A DNA stretch of 64,000 bases from CAVQFO01 sp963711725 (GTDB lineage: Bacteria; Pseudomonadota; Gammaproteobacteria; Nitrococcales; Aquisalimonadaceae): the NCBI GenBank assembly GCA_963711725.1, contig CAVQFO010000018.1, positions 62,001 to 126,000 on the forward strand, in the 5' to 3' direction. This document shows, one piece after another, positions 46,768 through 55,217 of this stretch. Position numbers and translations under genes: made by a program. The notes beneath the pieces are model-generated. The model made no database searches and had not been told where the DNA came from. It saw nothing but the letters and a program-made list of their open reading frames with translations. Each line of letters begins with the position of its first letter. Within the stretch, counting starts at the first letter, position 1.

Positions 46768-47700
46768 GTGCGGCAGCGACTAATAATAACAATTACCGAT
46801 TTCCGCGGTTCCAGACACTATTCGTTCAACCAGATTGTACGGAAAGTCGCCCTGGTATTCGGCCTGACGGCGCTGGTGGCCGTGATCGGTGGTACGGCGG
46901 CCATCGTCTGGCTCAATGGGCAGGTCGATGATCTGGAAGCAAAACGGGATCAGGCGCTCAGCGAATACGCGCGTCTGATGACGATCAACGGCAGCCTGCA
47001 GGAAACGGTGGACAAGCAAAGCACGAGGCTGGATACGTTCACTAATCGCTTGCAGCAGGTGGAATCGTTAATCGGCCTGCGCGCCGACGATAATGTCAAA
47101 CTCCACCAGCGTTTGAATACGGCGACTCACACCGCCTTGCTGAAGACCACGCTGCTGCGGAACGTTCCCAACGGTTCGCCGGTGAAATATCGCGGCGTGA
47201 CCAGCAGCTATGGCTGGCGCGCCAGTCCTGAGGATGGAGAACGGGAGTTCCATCCGGGCGTGGATCTTCGGGCAGCCAAAGGGACTCCGGTCCGGGCCCC
47301 GGCCGACGGCGTGGTGGAATACGCGGGCTACCACAAGAAGAGCGGGTACGGGAACCTGCTGATCATTTCCCACAATTACGGGTTTCGCACCTTTTACGGT
47401 CATCTGGATCGGTTCGCGGTGGAGTCGGGAGACTTCGTGCGCAAGGGGGATGTGGTGGCCTACACCGGGAACACGGGGCGCAGCCAAGGCCCGCACTTAC
47501 ATTACGAAATCTGGCAAATTCAGCGCAGGCTCAACCCCTTGCCGTTTGTCAAGTGGAGCCTGAAGAACTACGACTCGATCTTCGATAAGGAGGCGCATGT
47601 CAAATGGGACTCTTTGGTGGAGGGCGTTCAGCAACGCCTAAGCATGCAGGAACAACGGTTGTCGCTGTTGGGACCAAGTTTGTCGGCGACGTCGAACTAG
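46768..47700 (+). CDS. M23 family membrane-anchored metallopeptidase (LytM domain)
   Basis: 310 residues from GTG 46768 (GGAG upstream). N-terminal cytoplasmic stub, one membrane helix (VALVFGLTALVAVIGGTAAI, about 27-48), a periplasmic coiled coil (about 50-110), then the LytM domain with YGWRASPEDG, the zinc ligands HPGVDLR, and HLHYEIW. It should cut peptidoglycan cross-links or, if regulated, activate an amidase. The bactofilin gene begins inside its 3' end, matching the M23-bactofilin pairs that set cell shape in other bacteria. Confidence 0.93.
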   Translation: MRQRLIITITDFRGSRHYSFNQIVRKVALVFGLTALVAVIGGTAAIVWLNGQVDDLEAKRDQALSEYARLMTINGSLQETVDKQSTRLDTFTNRLQQVESLIGLRADDNVKLHQRLNTATHTALLKTTLLRNVPNGSPVKYRGVTSSYGWRASPEDGEREFHPGVDLRAAKGTPVRAPADGVVEYAGYHKKSGYGNLLIISHNYGFRTFYGHLDRFAVESGDFVRKGDVVAYTGNTGRSQGPHLHYEIWQIQRRLNPLPFVKWSLKNYDSIFDKEAHVKWDSLVEGVQQRLSMQEQRLSLLGPSLSATSN

Positions 47701-48068
47701 AGGGCACGCTGCATATCGACGGGGCGATGGAAGGCACCATCCGCTCCGTGGGAGCGGTCTCCGTAGGCCAGAGCGGCCAATTCAACGGCGAGGTCTATGC
47801 TGACCGGGTCGTGATCAGCGGCTTCGTGCGTGGGCGGGTTGAGTGCGAAATGCTCGAGATCGTGGAGAAAGGCAAACTCTACGGCGAGGCTGTGTGCAAC
47901 GATTTTGTCATCGAGCCGGGCGGGCATTTCGAAGGTGAGAGCCGGTCCAAGGGGCAGGTGACCAGCCCGGCATTAAGTCATGTTGGCGAGCGGGGCGTTG
48001 AGCCACGGCTGGAGTCGAAGATTGACGCCGATGCGGACGAGGGCAGTTTGTCCGTTTCCACCGGTTGA
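47604..48068 (+). CDS. Bactofilin (polymer-forming cytoskeletal protein)
   Basis: 154 residues from ATG 47604, which lies 97 bp before the end of the M23 gene in another frame. The bactofilin core (about 18-115) is a beta-helix with repeats such as KFVGDVELEGTLHIDGAMEG, VYADRVVISGFVRGRVE and GEAVCNDFVIEPGGHFEG; Gly/Asp turns recur. The C-terminal 35 residues are disordered. Bactofilins polymerise without nucleotide and scaffold wall enzymes, so the M23 enzyme is the likely partner. The overlap implies translational coupling. Confidence 0.93.
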   Translation: MGLFGGGRSATPKHAGTTVVAVGTKFVGDVELEGTLHIDGAMEGTIRSVGAVSVGQSGQFNGEVYADRVVISGFVRGRVECEMLEIVEKGKLYGEAVCNDFVIEPGGHFEGESRSKGQVTSPALSHVGERGVEPRLESKIDADADEGSLSVSTG

Positions 48069-48175
48069 ACCGTTCGAGTGAATCAGGCCCGCGCGGCGGA
48101 CAGGCGCCGCGCGGCGCGCCCACCGTGCCGGCAGCTCAGACCGTGACGCGGGCGGGTGAATAGATCAGCGCCTCC

Positions 48176-48444
48176 CTAGTGTCCCTTACCATTAATTCGC
48201 AGTGCTTCTGAGCGCCAGACTTGCGCTGGGGCTAGGCGTGTTCCGCCGGCAATGGCCGTCGCCCTTGCCAAGGGACACAACACCGCTCCGGGGCAAGTCT
48301 GGCGCTCCCGTGGGCGGCCCTGAGGTGTGCCCTGGCGTTGTTGCAGCTCTTGCCAAGGGCAACGGCCATTGCCGGCGAGCTGCGCCTACCCAGGACACGC
48401 CTCAGGGCCGCAGAAGTACTGCGAATTAATGTAAGGGACACTAG
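48176..48444. mobile_element. Foldback MITE-like element with 30+ bp terminal inverted repeats
   Basis: The ends are near-identical inverted repeats: left CTAGTGTCCCTTACCATTAA (48176-) and right, read inward, CTAGTGTCCCTTACATTAAT (48444-), with similarity running about 35 bp (TTCGCAGTG/ACTTCTG). The body is about 260 bp with no gene. It has two internal inverted pairs: AGCGCCAGACTTGC (48211-48224) with 48293-48306, and 48314-48335 with 48390-48411. The segments inside these two hairpins (about 48245-48273 and 48349-48377) are complementary to each other over nearly 30 bases. CTAG at both ends may be a 4-bp target duplication or part of the repeat. It lies just past bactofilin, and its right end supplies the stop codon of the ParA gene. 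Confidence 0.8.
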
Positions 48445-49214
48445 CGATAGTCGTGGGTATGTTCGGCTTCCAGCCAGTCCAGCAGGTCATCCCACTGGGC
48501 CCGTTCGACGTTAGCCCTGCTCTCTCCGAGTTCCTGAATTCCCAGACCTTCCTCGGCCGCACGCACGTAGAGTTGTGTATCCCGCAGCCGAGCCACCACC
48601 GGAATGCGGAGGCTGGTGAGGAATCGCTCCAGCTTCTCGAAGGACAGGGTGTTGGGCTTCACGCGATTGGCGATAATGCCCACCCGCACGTTCTGGCGCC
48701 TTGCCTTGCCGATCAGGAGAACGTCCCGCACGAAATCGGCGGCGGCCCGGATATCGATAGGAGAGGGTAGCACCGGAATCAATAGCGCCGTGGCACCCCG
48801 CAGGTGCTCCTGCAGGTCGGGCGCGGTTACGCCCGCCGGCGTGTCCAGGATCACCCGTTGAGTGTCCTCCGGAATGCGCATGAAGAACGTCCGGGTCACG
48901 TTGTGACGGCCAAAATCGTTGACGGCGACACCGTGGATGCCGGGGGCGGATTCCGGGCGTGCCTTCAGCCAACGGCTGCAGGAGTTCTGCGGATCGTGAT
49001 CGAAAAGCACGGTCCGTAACCCCCGTTCGGCGTATCGGCTGGCGAGGTTGGTCGCGAGAGTCGTCTTGCCGGCGCCCCCCTTGGCGTTGAGGATCACAAT
49101 CCGTTGCGGGGAATCCCCGCCGCCCCCGTTCGGATGGGGAGTTGCGGTGATGCTGGCACTAGTAACGTTCTCGCTGGAGAAGGGTTGACCCGGCGCGGCC
49201 TGGTCCAAACTCAT
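48441..49214 (-). CDS. ParA-like ATPase (orphan)
   Basis: 257 residues. After a 35-residue Ser/Gly-rich head comes the deviant Walker A ILNAKGGAGKTTLATNLA, then LFDHDPQNSCSRWLKARP and VILDTPAGVTAPDLQEHL (switch II). No parB or centromere-like gene is adjacent, so chromosome or plasmid partition is unlikely; such orphan ParA proteins position cellular cargo or act with other partners. Its TAG stop overlaps the outer CTAG of the foldback element, so the C-terminus may have been set by that insertion. The ATG is downstream of an AT-rich stretch (49260-49310). Confidence 0.85.
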   Translation of the reverse strand: MSLDQAAPGQPFSSENVTSASITATPHPNGGGGDSPQRIVILNAKGGAGKTTLATNLASRYAERGLRTVLFDHDPQNSCSRWLKARPESAPGIHGVAVNDFGRHNVTRTFFMRIPEDTQRVILDTPAGVTAPDLQEHLRGATALLIPVLPSPIDIRAAADFVRDVLLIGKARRQNVRVGIIANRVKPNTLSFEKLERFLTSLRIPVVARLRDTQLYVRAAEEGLGIQELGESRANVERAQWDDLLDWLEAEHTHDYR

Positions 49215-49396
49215 TGTGCTTATACCCCAGGGTCTGCGTCGACGCCCCGGTGGCGAAGATTGCTCACCGGGATAATTTCTAAGTCTTGTTAAATCTTAGT
49301 GTTCTAGTCGGCCGATTTCCCAGAAAGCTTAGGCTCTTGGCGGGGTATTGCAACTGTTTCGTCTTGCTCGGGGGACTGTTTTGCGACGCCGTTCAC

Positions 49397-50182
49397 TCAT
49401 GCGCAGGCTTGCAGCGAGCCGGATACGGGATCCGTGCGCCGCGACAGGAAGTGTTTGGCATAGCGCGGCGCAAGATCGCTGACATCGAGCAGCATGAAGA
49501 TATCGGCCACCTGGAAATCCGGGTCCAGGCAAGGCTCACCGCAGGCCTTCGCACCCAGCGCGACATAGGCTTTGACCAGCGGCGGCATCTTCGGGCTCGC
49601 ATCGCGCGGGCTTCGATTTCGGGGGAGCGGGTGCCGCGGTTTTACACGCAGTTCCGGCGCCGCCATGTTTTTGCGGCGAAGCCGATCCATCACGGCATTG
49701 GCCTGAGTGCCGCCGTCGTTGATGCTCACGCTGACACAGCCGATCATGTAGTCGATCTTGTGCATGGCCACGAAGTCGGCCAAACCGCCCCAGAGGACGG
49801 CGATGGTCGGTCCACTGCGATAGTCCGCCGCCACGCAGGTTCGGCCCAGTTCAATCAGGCGTCCGGGCAATTGCAGAATATTGCCCAAGTCGAACTCCGA
49901 ATTGGAGTAGAAGCTGCCGGCGCGCTCCGCCTGGTCCTCCAGGAGTATGCGGGTGCAGGCGATCACCTCGCCGCGTTCGACGTCTCGCACCAGGAGGTGG
50001 TCACAGAACGGGTCAAAACGGTCGCAGTCGTAGCCGTCGTCCAGGCTTTCGAGTTTTGCGCCCATTTCCTCGGCGAACACGCGATAGCGAAGCCGCTGCG
50101 CCTCCTTGATCTGTTCCGGGGTCGTGGCCAGTTCCGCCACCAGGCGGCGTTGGGTGGTGTCAGTCATCACCGCGGTCCCCAT
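49397..50182 (-). CDS. GNAT-fold N-acyltransferase (OlsB-like)
   Basis: 261 residues from ATG 50182, with AGGAGGAG five bases upstream. The pattern EAQRLRYRVFAEEMGAKLES, RFDPFCDHLLVRD, VIACTRILLEDQAE, LIELGRTCVAADYRSGPTI and MIGCVSVSINDGG fits the OlsB/hemolysin-like acyltransferases that move acyl chains from acyl-ACP to an amine, for example ornithine. That substrate is inference. It is followed on the same strand by the ParA-like gene and preceded, 340 bp away, by a DedA/ATP-grasp gene that could supply a related substrate. Confidence 0.8.
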   Translation of the reverse strand: MGTAVMTDTTQRRLVAELATTPEQIKEAQRLRYRVFAEEMGAKLESLDDGYDCDRFDPFCDHLLVRDVERGEVIACTRILLEDQAERAGSFYSNSEFDLGNILQLPGRLIELGRTCVAADYRSGPTIAVLWGGLADFVAMHKIDYMIGCVSVSINDGGTQANAVMDRLRRKNMAAPELRVKPRHPLPRNRSPRDASPKMPPLVKAYVALGAKACGEPCLDPDFQVADIFMLLDVSDLAPRYAKHFLSRRTDPVSGSLQACA

Positions 50183-50522
50183 GCAGTCTCCTCCTAGTGC
50201 TCAGTGGATTGCCGGTCACAGTAGGCGCGCTATCTGACCGGGAGGTGACGTTTCGATGACGTTTGTTTGAATGGGGGTGATCGAAATGCCTATCAAGCGA
50301 CGGCGCCCCGGGGGCTTGTGCGTCGATTCGGGCCGCCATGGGCTCCTTGATTGATGTTGTTGTCTCCATGGCTCGCATCTGGTCACTGCTTCCTTCCGGC
50401 ATGGCCAATTTCGTCCATTGTTCATAACCATAGCAGAAATTCCCCGATCCAATCGGGGAGCGCGACCGGGTGTCTCCCTAGGTCATAAGGCGCCCATAAC
50501 CTGCGTGGAGCGGGAACTCGCG
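50183..50522. other. Intergenic region with a short hairpin
   Basis: 340 bp between two minus-strand genes, with no supported gene. CCCCGAT-CCA-ATCGGGG (50442-50458) is a perfect 7-bp hairpin followed, in the minus direction, by AATTTCT; it may terminate the DedA/ATP-grasp transcript. The promoter of the acyltransferase gene should lie to its left. Confidence 0.45.
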
Positions 50523-52247
50523 CTAGCCTGACGGTGGATACTGTTTGATCAGGCGGTATTGCTTTTGTTGAAAACGGAAGAATTCCCGCACGCTGATCGG
50601 TTCGTATCCGCGCTGGCGGTTAAGATCGCCAATTTCGAATAACAAGGCCTGCTGCCGAAAGAGAATTCGATACACCTCGGACAAGGGCTGGTCCGGGTCC
50701 CATATGTGGATTGCTTCGGAGCCGGCACCGTTAATCTCGAAAATAGCGAAATTCTCCGCCCGGCTGAGTTCGTCCAGGGAACGGAAGCGCACGTCAAACC
50801 GGCCGTAGTAGAACTCCGGCATAGTCCGGGCGATGGCGTCGAAGCGCTCGGTGAGAGCCTGGGTGATGCACTCCTGGCCGTCCCGGTACAGCCCGCCAAC
50901 GCGAATGCTGCCGATCAGGCTCAAGCGGACCACTTCACCCGCGGCCGGGACGGCCGAAAGGCGGTCGGCGTCCACGCCGTTGTGTTCCCGATGGCCCTGC
51001 AGATAGAGCTCGGCTTTCCAGCCGGCTCGCGGATCGCGCCGAATCAGTTCCTCAAGCGTTGACTGGCCGTCGCCCACCACGTAGGGGAAATAACGCAGCG
51101 TCACGGACATGACCCGGCCGTGTTCCTCGCCCGGGCGGCGGACATAGAAGACCCCCGCCTCGCCTTCGTAGGGCACGTATTGCTGGAGGAGGAGCGTGGC
51201 ATCCCGGGGGTAGCTATCCAGGTAGTCCGATAGCTCCGATGCGTTGTGGACCAGGCGAACGCCGAAACCCTGCCAACCGATATCCGGTTTGGCAACGACG
51301 GGGAAATCCAAACCGGCATTGCGCATGGCGGTTAGCGCGTTGCCGGTCATGAATGCGCCGTTGCCGAAGGGGCCGTGGATGCGCAAGGTCACGAAAGGGG
51401 CGACCCAGCGGGATTGTTCATCGCCAATACTGCGCATCAAGCCGCTCTTGGATTCCCCCCAATAGCCGCCTGTCTCGATCAGCGGGTTGGCGAGAGCGGG
51501 AAGGGTCATGGAGCGATGGCGCAAGCCCATGATCAGCCAATGCATGACGACGGGGGAGTAGAACAGCAGCTGGGGAATCCGTTCCGCAGTCGAGACCCGG
51601 CGTGAGAGGGCTTCCAGCGAGGGCATGCCCTCAAGCGTAGCGGCGCCGGCGAGCCCTGCGTTGCCGGTGGCGATGGCCGCGTTTCGCCGGCGGCGAGTCC
51701 AAAGGGAGCTGAGTACCGGCAGAGTCAGGACCACGGCGAACATCAATGCCCAGGCCCAGTAGCCCATCTTGGGCACGGCGGCTTCTCCGAATCGCATGAC
51801 CAGCAGGAACATGACCGGGGTGTAGATCGCCGCGGCCACCATGGAAATGCGGGCAAATCGCCAGAAAGAGATGCCGGACCAGCCGCAGGCAACGAAGGTG
51901 GGAAACAGCAGGCCGGGTATGAACCGGCACAGCGCAATCATCCTCACCAGGTTCTTGTCCAGCCAATGGCCGACTTCACCCACGCGTCCGCTGATGAACA
52001 TGCGGCGCGCAACAGGCAACCGGCGGGCGGCGAATCCGAGGCTGTAGATCAGGAAGTCACTGGCAACCACCCCAGCGTAAAGGCTGGCCAGGGCCAGTGG
52101 AGCGGGAAGTCCCTTGTCCAGCACGAAGAGGCCGGCGGTGACGATCGCAAAGTCTTCGTGCGCGAAAGTCGCGGCGAACAGCGCAACGCATTGTCCTATC
52201 CAGGTTGCGAACCATAGGTGCGTCAGCATCACAAGTGAGTCGGCCAC
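50523..52247 (-). CDS. DedA/VTT membrane domain fused to an ATP-grasp domain
   Basis: 574 residues from GTG 52247, just after GAGGAAAGGGAT (a TTG at 52313 is an alternative). Residues 1-190 form a DedA/SNARE-associated membrane module: FATWIGQCVALFAATFAHED, DFLIYSLGFAARRLP, and the conserved ALCRFIPGLLFPTFVACG (R-x-x-PG). Residues 220-574 are soluble and ATP-grasp-like: FPVVAKPDIGWQGFGVRLV, LLLQQYVPYEGEAGVFYVRR, YGRFDVRFRS and the metal site FEINGAGSEAIHIWDP. A ligase acting on a membrane-associated or lipid substrate is a reasonable inference; the exact reaction is unknown. It lies upstream of the OlsB-like acyltransferase on the same strand. Confidence 0.85.
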   Translation of the reverse strand: MADSLVMLTHLWFATWIGQCVALFAATFAHEDFAIVTAGLFVLDKGLPAPLALASLYAGVVASDFLIYSLGFAARRLPVARRMFISGRVGEVGHWLDKNLVRMIALCRFIPGLLFPTFVACGWSGISFWRFARISMVAAAIYTPVMFLLVMRFGEAAVPKMGYWAWALMFAVVLTLPVLSSLWTRRRRNAAIATGNAGLAGAATLEGMPSLEALSRRVSTAERIPQLLFYSPVVMHWLIMGLRHRSMTLPALANPLIETGGYWGESKSGLMRSIGDEQSRWVAPFVTLRIHGPFGNGAFMTGNALTAMRNAGLDFPVVAKPDIGWQGFGVRLVHNASELSDYLDSYPRDATLLLQQYVPYEGEAGVFYVRRPGEEHGRVMSVTLRYFPYVVGDGQSTLEELIRRDPRAGWKAELYLQGHREHNGVDADRLSAVPAAGEVVRLSLIGSIRVGGLYRDGQECITQALTERFDAIARTMPEFYYGRFDVRFRSLDELSRAENFAIFEINGAGSEAIHIWDPDQPLSEVYRILFRQQALLFEIGDLNRQRGYEPISVREFFRFQQKQYRLIKQYPPSG

Positions 52248-52528
52248 ATCCCTTTCCTCTGGCTGCTCGTCTTCCGCCGAAGCGCGGGCGCGAAGCGAAT
52301 TCCCGTTATACAAAGCCCTCTGGGCGGGATTCGTATTGTTCGGCGTGCGCCGGGTCGCCCCCTAGAAGGTGCGAATGGATACGGCGTCTTGCCCGATTTC
52401 GGTTGTTCCGCGCCCGAAATTTCTTAACGGCGCAGTATCGGCCCTTATGTGGCTTCAACGCAACGCTGGCGCAACCCCCCCCGCCGTGATTCCTCATCCG
52501 TTGCCCCCCGGGTCCGGATGGAGGAGCC

Positions 52529-52561
52529 AAAACGGAACGGACCCGCGCGGGGCGGGTCCGT
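52529..52561 (-). terminator. Terminator of tmRNA
   Basis: Read on the minus strand, a 9-bp stem ACGGACCCG...CGGGTCCGT is followed by TCCGTTTTGG. It starts 9 bp after the tmRNA CCA end. Upstream on the + strand to 52248 there is no gene. Confidence 0.75.
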
Positions 52562-52569
52562 GGGTTGTT

Positions 52570-52935
52570 TGGTGGAGGCGGCGGGAATCGAACCCGCGTC
52601 CGCAGGAGCTCTACCGTCGGATCTACATGCTTAGCCGGTCTATTGATTTCGCCGACCGCTACCCGACTGGCGAGGGAAAACGGTCAACTAGCCCGATTGA
52701 TTTCACAGTGACGGGTGCGGGCGGAACCCGGCACTGCTAGCTTGTGTGCTACGACCATTGATTCAGGACCACAAGCATTCGCAGAATCAACGGCTAGCGG
52801 GATTTAGGCCGCTAGAGCGTAGTTTTCGTCGTTGGCAACTATGTTTAAGTTGGCCGCCTTTGTTTAACGAGGGAAGACGACTTCCTCGGCATGCACCTCA
52901 GGCTTTGCGACCTGCGTCGAAACCATGTCGCCCCC
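52570..52935 (-). ncRNA. ssrA: Transfer-messenger RNA (tmRNA)
   Basis: 366 nt on the minus strand. The 5' end GGGGGCGACATGGTTTCGAC pairs with the 3' GCCTCC-ACCA acceptor. The tRNA-like T-arm is GCGGGTTCGATTCCCGC. The tag reading frame (52836 down to 52804) encodes ANDENYALAA then TAA, the typical gammaproteobacterial proteolysis tag. With SmpB, encoded upstream, it rescues stalled ribosomes. One-piece (not permuted) form. Confidence 0.97.
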
Positions 52936-53016
52936 AGGTTCTGTAACGTAGACAGTGTACCGGAGCTATTGGTTCCCCGCGAGGCCTGAATTGGCCCCGG
53001 ATGTTCGCGCCCGGCG

Positions 53017-53505
53017 CTACATCTTGTGTTTGAGGATCCGTTGCTTCTGGCGCTGCCAATCCTGTTCCTTCTTGGTGGCGCGCTTGTCGTATTGCTTCTT
53101 GCCCTTGGCCAGGCCGATATTCAGCTTGGCGCGGCCGAATTTCCAGTGCAGGTCCAGCGGGACGAGGGTGTAACCCTGTTGATCCGCCTGGCCGCGAAGC
53201 CGGCTGATTTCGCCGCGGTGGAGCAGCAGCTTGCGCGTCCGCGTCGGCTCCGGATGGATATGGGTGGAGGCCGTGGGCAGCGGATTGATATTGACGCCGA
53301 TCAGGAACGCTTCGCTGTTCTTGATCAGCACATAGCCTTCCTGCAGGTTCACGCGTCCGGCGCGCAGGCTCTTGACCTCCCAGCCCTGCAGAGCGAGGCC
53401 GGCCTCCACCTTGTCTTCGATGAAGTATTCGTGGCGCGCCCTGCGGTTGACCGCGATCGAGCTGCCGCCGTCTTTGTTTGGTTTCTTTTTGCTCACGGGG
53501 CGCAT
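53017..53505 (-). CDS. smpB: SsrA-binding protein SmpB
   Basis: 162 residues from ATG 53505 (MRPVSKKKPNKDGG); a GTG three codons later is also possible. SIAVNRRARHEYFIEDKVEA, GWEVKSLRAGRVNLQEGYV and LHRGEISRLRGQADQQGYTL are conserved, as is the basic C-terminal tail (KRATKKEQDWQRQKQRILKH) that reaches into the ribosomal decoding centre. It binds tmRNA; the ssrA gene lies 82 bp downstream on the same strand. Confidence 0.97.
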   Translation of the reverse strand: MRPVSKKKPNKDGGSSIAVNRRARHEYFIEDKVEAGLALQGWEVKSLRAGRVNLQEGYVLIKNSEAFLIGVNINPLPTASTHIHPEPTRTRKLLLHRGEISRLRGQADQQGYTLVPLDLHWKFGRAKLNIGLAKGKKQYDKRATKKEQDWQRQKQRILKHKM

Positions 53506-53646
53506 TGTAACGATGGGGGCGGGCGGCGACCAGCGGTTGCCACTTCCCCCGCAGGTCGCTGACAATGGCCATCTGGGCGCGTGGTTCGGCATCGAACGGA
53601 TCGAGGCGCTTCGGATAGAACAACTACTTATAAGGCTGGAGCGCCC

Positions 53647-55053
53647 TTGCTGTATCGCCGGTCACCACATGGACAATGGTCCTCGCGCTGGGTCTTCCTT
53701 CTGGCCGCCACGGGCTCCGCCGTGGGGTTGGGGAATATCTGGAAGTTTCCGACGCTGATGGCGCAACACGGCGGCAGCGCGTTCCTGCTTGTCTATGTGC
53801 TTTGCCTGTTCCTGCTGGGCGGTCCGCTCATGGCGGCGGAGTTGATGCTGGGGCGGCGCGGCGGGCAGAACCCGATCAGCAGCATGCGGGAAATCGCCCA
53901 AGAGGAGGGCCGGAGCCCCCACTGGGCCCTGATCGCGTGGGTCAGCGTGGCGGCGGGGTTCGTCATCCTCTCCGCCTATAGCGTGATCGGCGGCTGGACC
54001 ATCGCTTATGTGTTCCGCATGGCGTCTGGAATGTTTCGCGCCATGGACGAACTTCAGGCCGCCGAGGCGTTTCGCGAGCTGACCAGCGATCCGGAGCGGC
54101 TGCTGGCCTGGCACACAATCTTTCTCCTGGTGGTGGTGTCCATCTCCGCCCGTGGTGTGCGGGAGGGGCTGGAGCATGCGGTGCGCTGGCTCATGCCGTT
54201 GTTTCTCGCCTTGCTGGTCCTGCTGGTCGGTTATGCGGCCACTACGCCGAATTTCAGTGACGCCGCCACCTTTCTGTTCAGGCCCGACTTCGCCGCCCTG
54301 GATGCCAAGGCGGTGCTGGCGGCGCTGGCCTACTCGTTCTTTACGCTGACACTGGGTGTAGGCGCAATGATGGCCTACGGCGCGTACCTGGATCGGGACA
54401 CGCCGGTACTGCCCATCACGGCCTGGGTGATTGTGGTGGACACCGTGGTTGCGGTTCTGGCCGGGCTTGCTGTGTTTCCGGCGGTCTTCGCGGCCGGTTT
54501 GCATCCTGCCTCCGGGCCGCGGCTGATCTTTCAATTGGTGCCGGTGGCCTTTTCCCATGCGCCGGGCGGCGTTTTTTTTGGAACAGTGCTGTTTGTGGTG
54601 CTGGTTTTGGCGGCCTGGACGTCGGCCATTGCGTTGTTGGAGCCGGGCGTCGCCTATCTGGTGGAGCGCCGCGGGTTGTCCCGGCTGCAGGCGGCGGGAT
54701 CGCTGGGGATCGTCCTCTGGTTTCTGGGTATTGCCTCCTTGTTGTCCTTCAATTTGTGGCAGGGCGTGAGGCCGCTTCGCGCCTATGCCGCCTTCGAACG
54801 AAGCACGATCTTCGATCTGTTGAGCTTCTTTGCGGCGAACATCGCGATGCCGCTGGTAGGCTTGGCGATTGCAATCTTCGCCGGGTGGATACTTCAGGCC
54901 GAATCGAACCGCTTGGCCATGGCTTCGGGCGAGGGCAGCCGCGCATTTTCGATCTGGCAATGGCTGGTTCGAATCACGGTGCCGCTGGGGCTGGTGTTTA
55001 TTGGCCTGGATCTGCTCGGTGGGCTGGACATGCTTGGCAATCTGTTCAGATGA
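53647..55053 (+). CDS. Sodium-dependent transporter, neurotransmitter:sodium symporter (NSS) family
   Basis: 468 residues from TTG 53647, five bases after GGAG; an upstream GTG at 53581 would add an unlikely leader. The family signature SRWVFLLAATGSAVGLGNIW in the first helix carries the Na+ and substrate sites. About 12 hydrophobic segments follow (for example FLLVYVLCLFLLGGPLMAAE and VLAALAYSFFTLTLGVGAMM). Bacterial members move amino acids or related amines with Na+; the substrate cannot be read from sequence. It is divergent from smpB. Confidence 0.9.
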   Translation: MLYRRSPHGQWSSRWVFLLAATGSAVGLGNIWKFPTLMAQHGGSAFLLVYVLCLFLLGGPLMAAELMLGRRGGQNPISSMREIAQEEGRSPHWALIAWVSVAAGFVILSAYSVIGGWTIAYVFRMASGMFRAMDELQAAEAFRELTSDPERLLAWHTIFLLVVVSISARGVREGLEHAVRWLMPLFLALLVLLVGYAATTPNFSDAATFLFRPDFAALDAKAVLAALAYSFFTLTLGVGAMMAYGAYLDRDTPVLPITAWVIVVDTVVAVLAGLAVFPAVFAAGLHPASGPRLIFQLVPVAFSHAPGGVFFGTVLFVVLVLAAWTSAIALLEPGVAYLVERRGLSRLQAAGSLGIVLWFLGIASLLSFNLWQGVRPLRAYAAFERSTIFDLLSFFAANIAMPLVGLAIAIFAGWILQAESNRLAMASGEGSRAFSIWQWLVRITVPLGLVFIGLDLLGGLDMLGNLFR

Positions 55054-55217
55054 GAGGTCGGCCGAAGGTCGTGTTCGAGCGCTCCCTCTTCTGTTTGGAG
55101 CAATTCACCGCGTCGACCGCCAACACGTTCCGGCTCTCCGAGACCTGGCAATACTTTCCGAAACGTTAGTACCATACGGCCCGCTTTGGGACGGGTAACT
55201 GGTGAGAAGGGCTTTGC

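Noticed and set aside
48202..48441. Small coding frames inside the foldback element
   Set aside because: They arise on both strands from the inverted repeats and lack ribosome sites.
52369..52740. Plus-strand coding frame across the tmRNA gene
   Set aside because: It lies over the tmRNA 3' domain and tag region; the RNA is certain.
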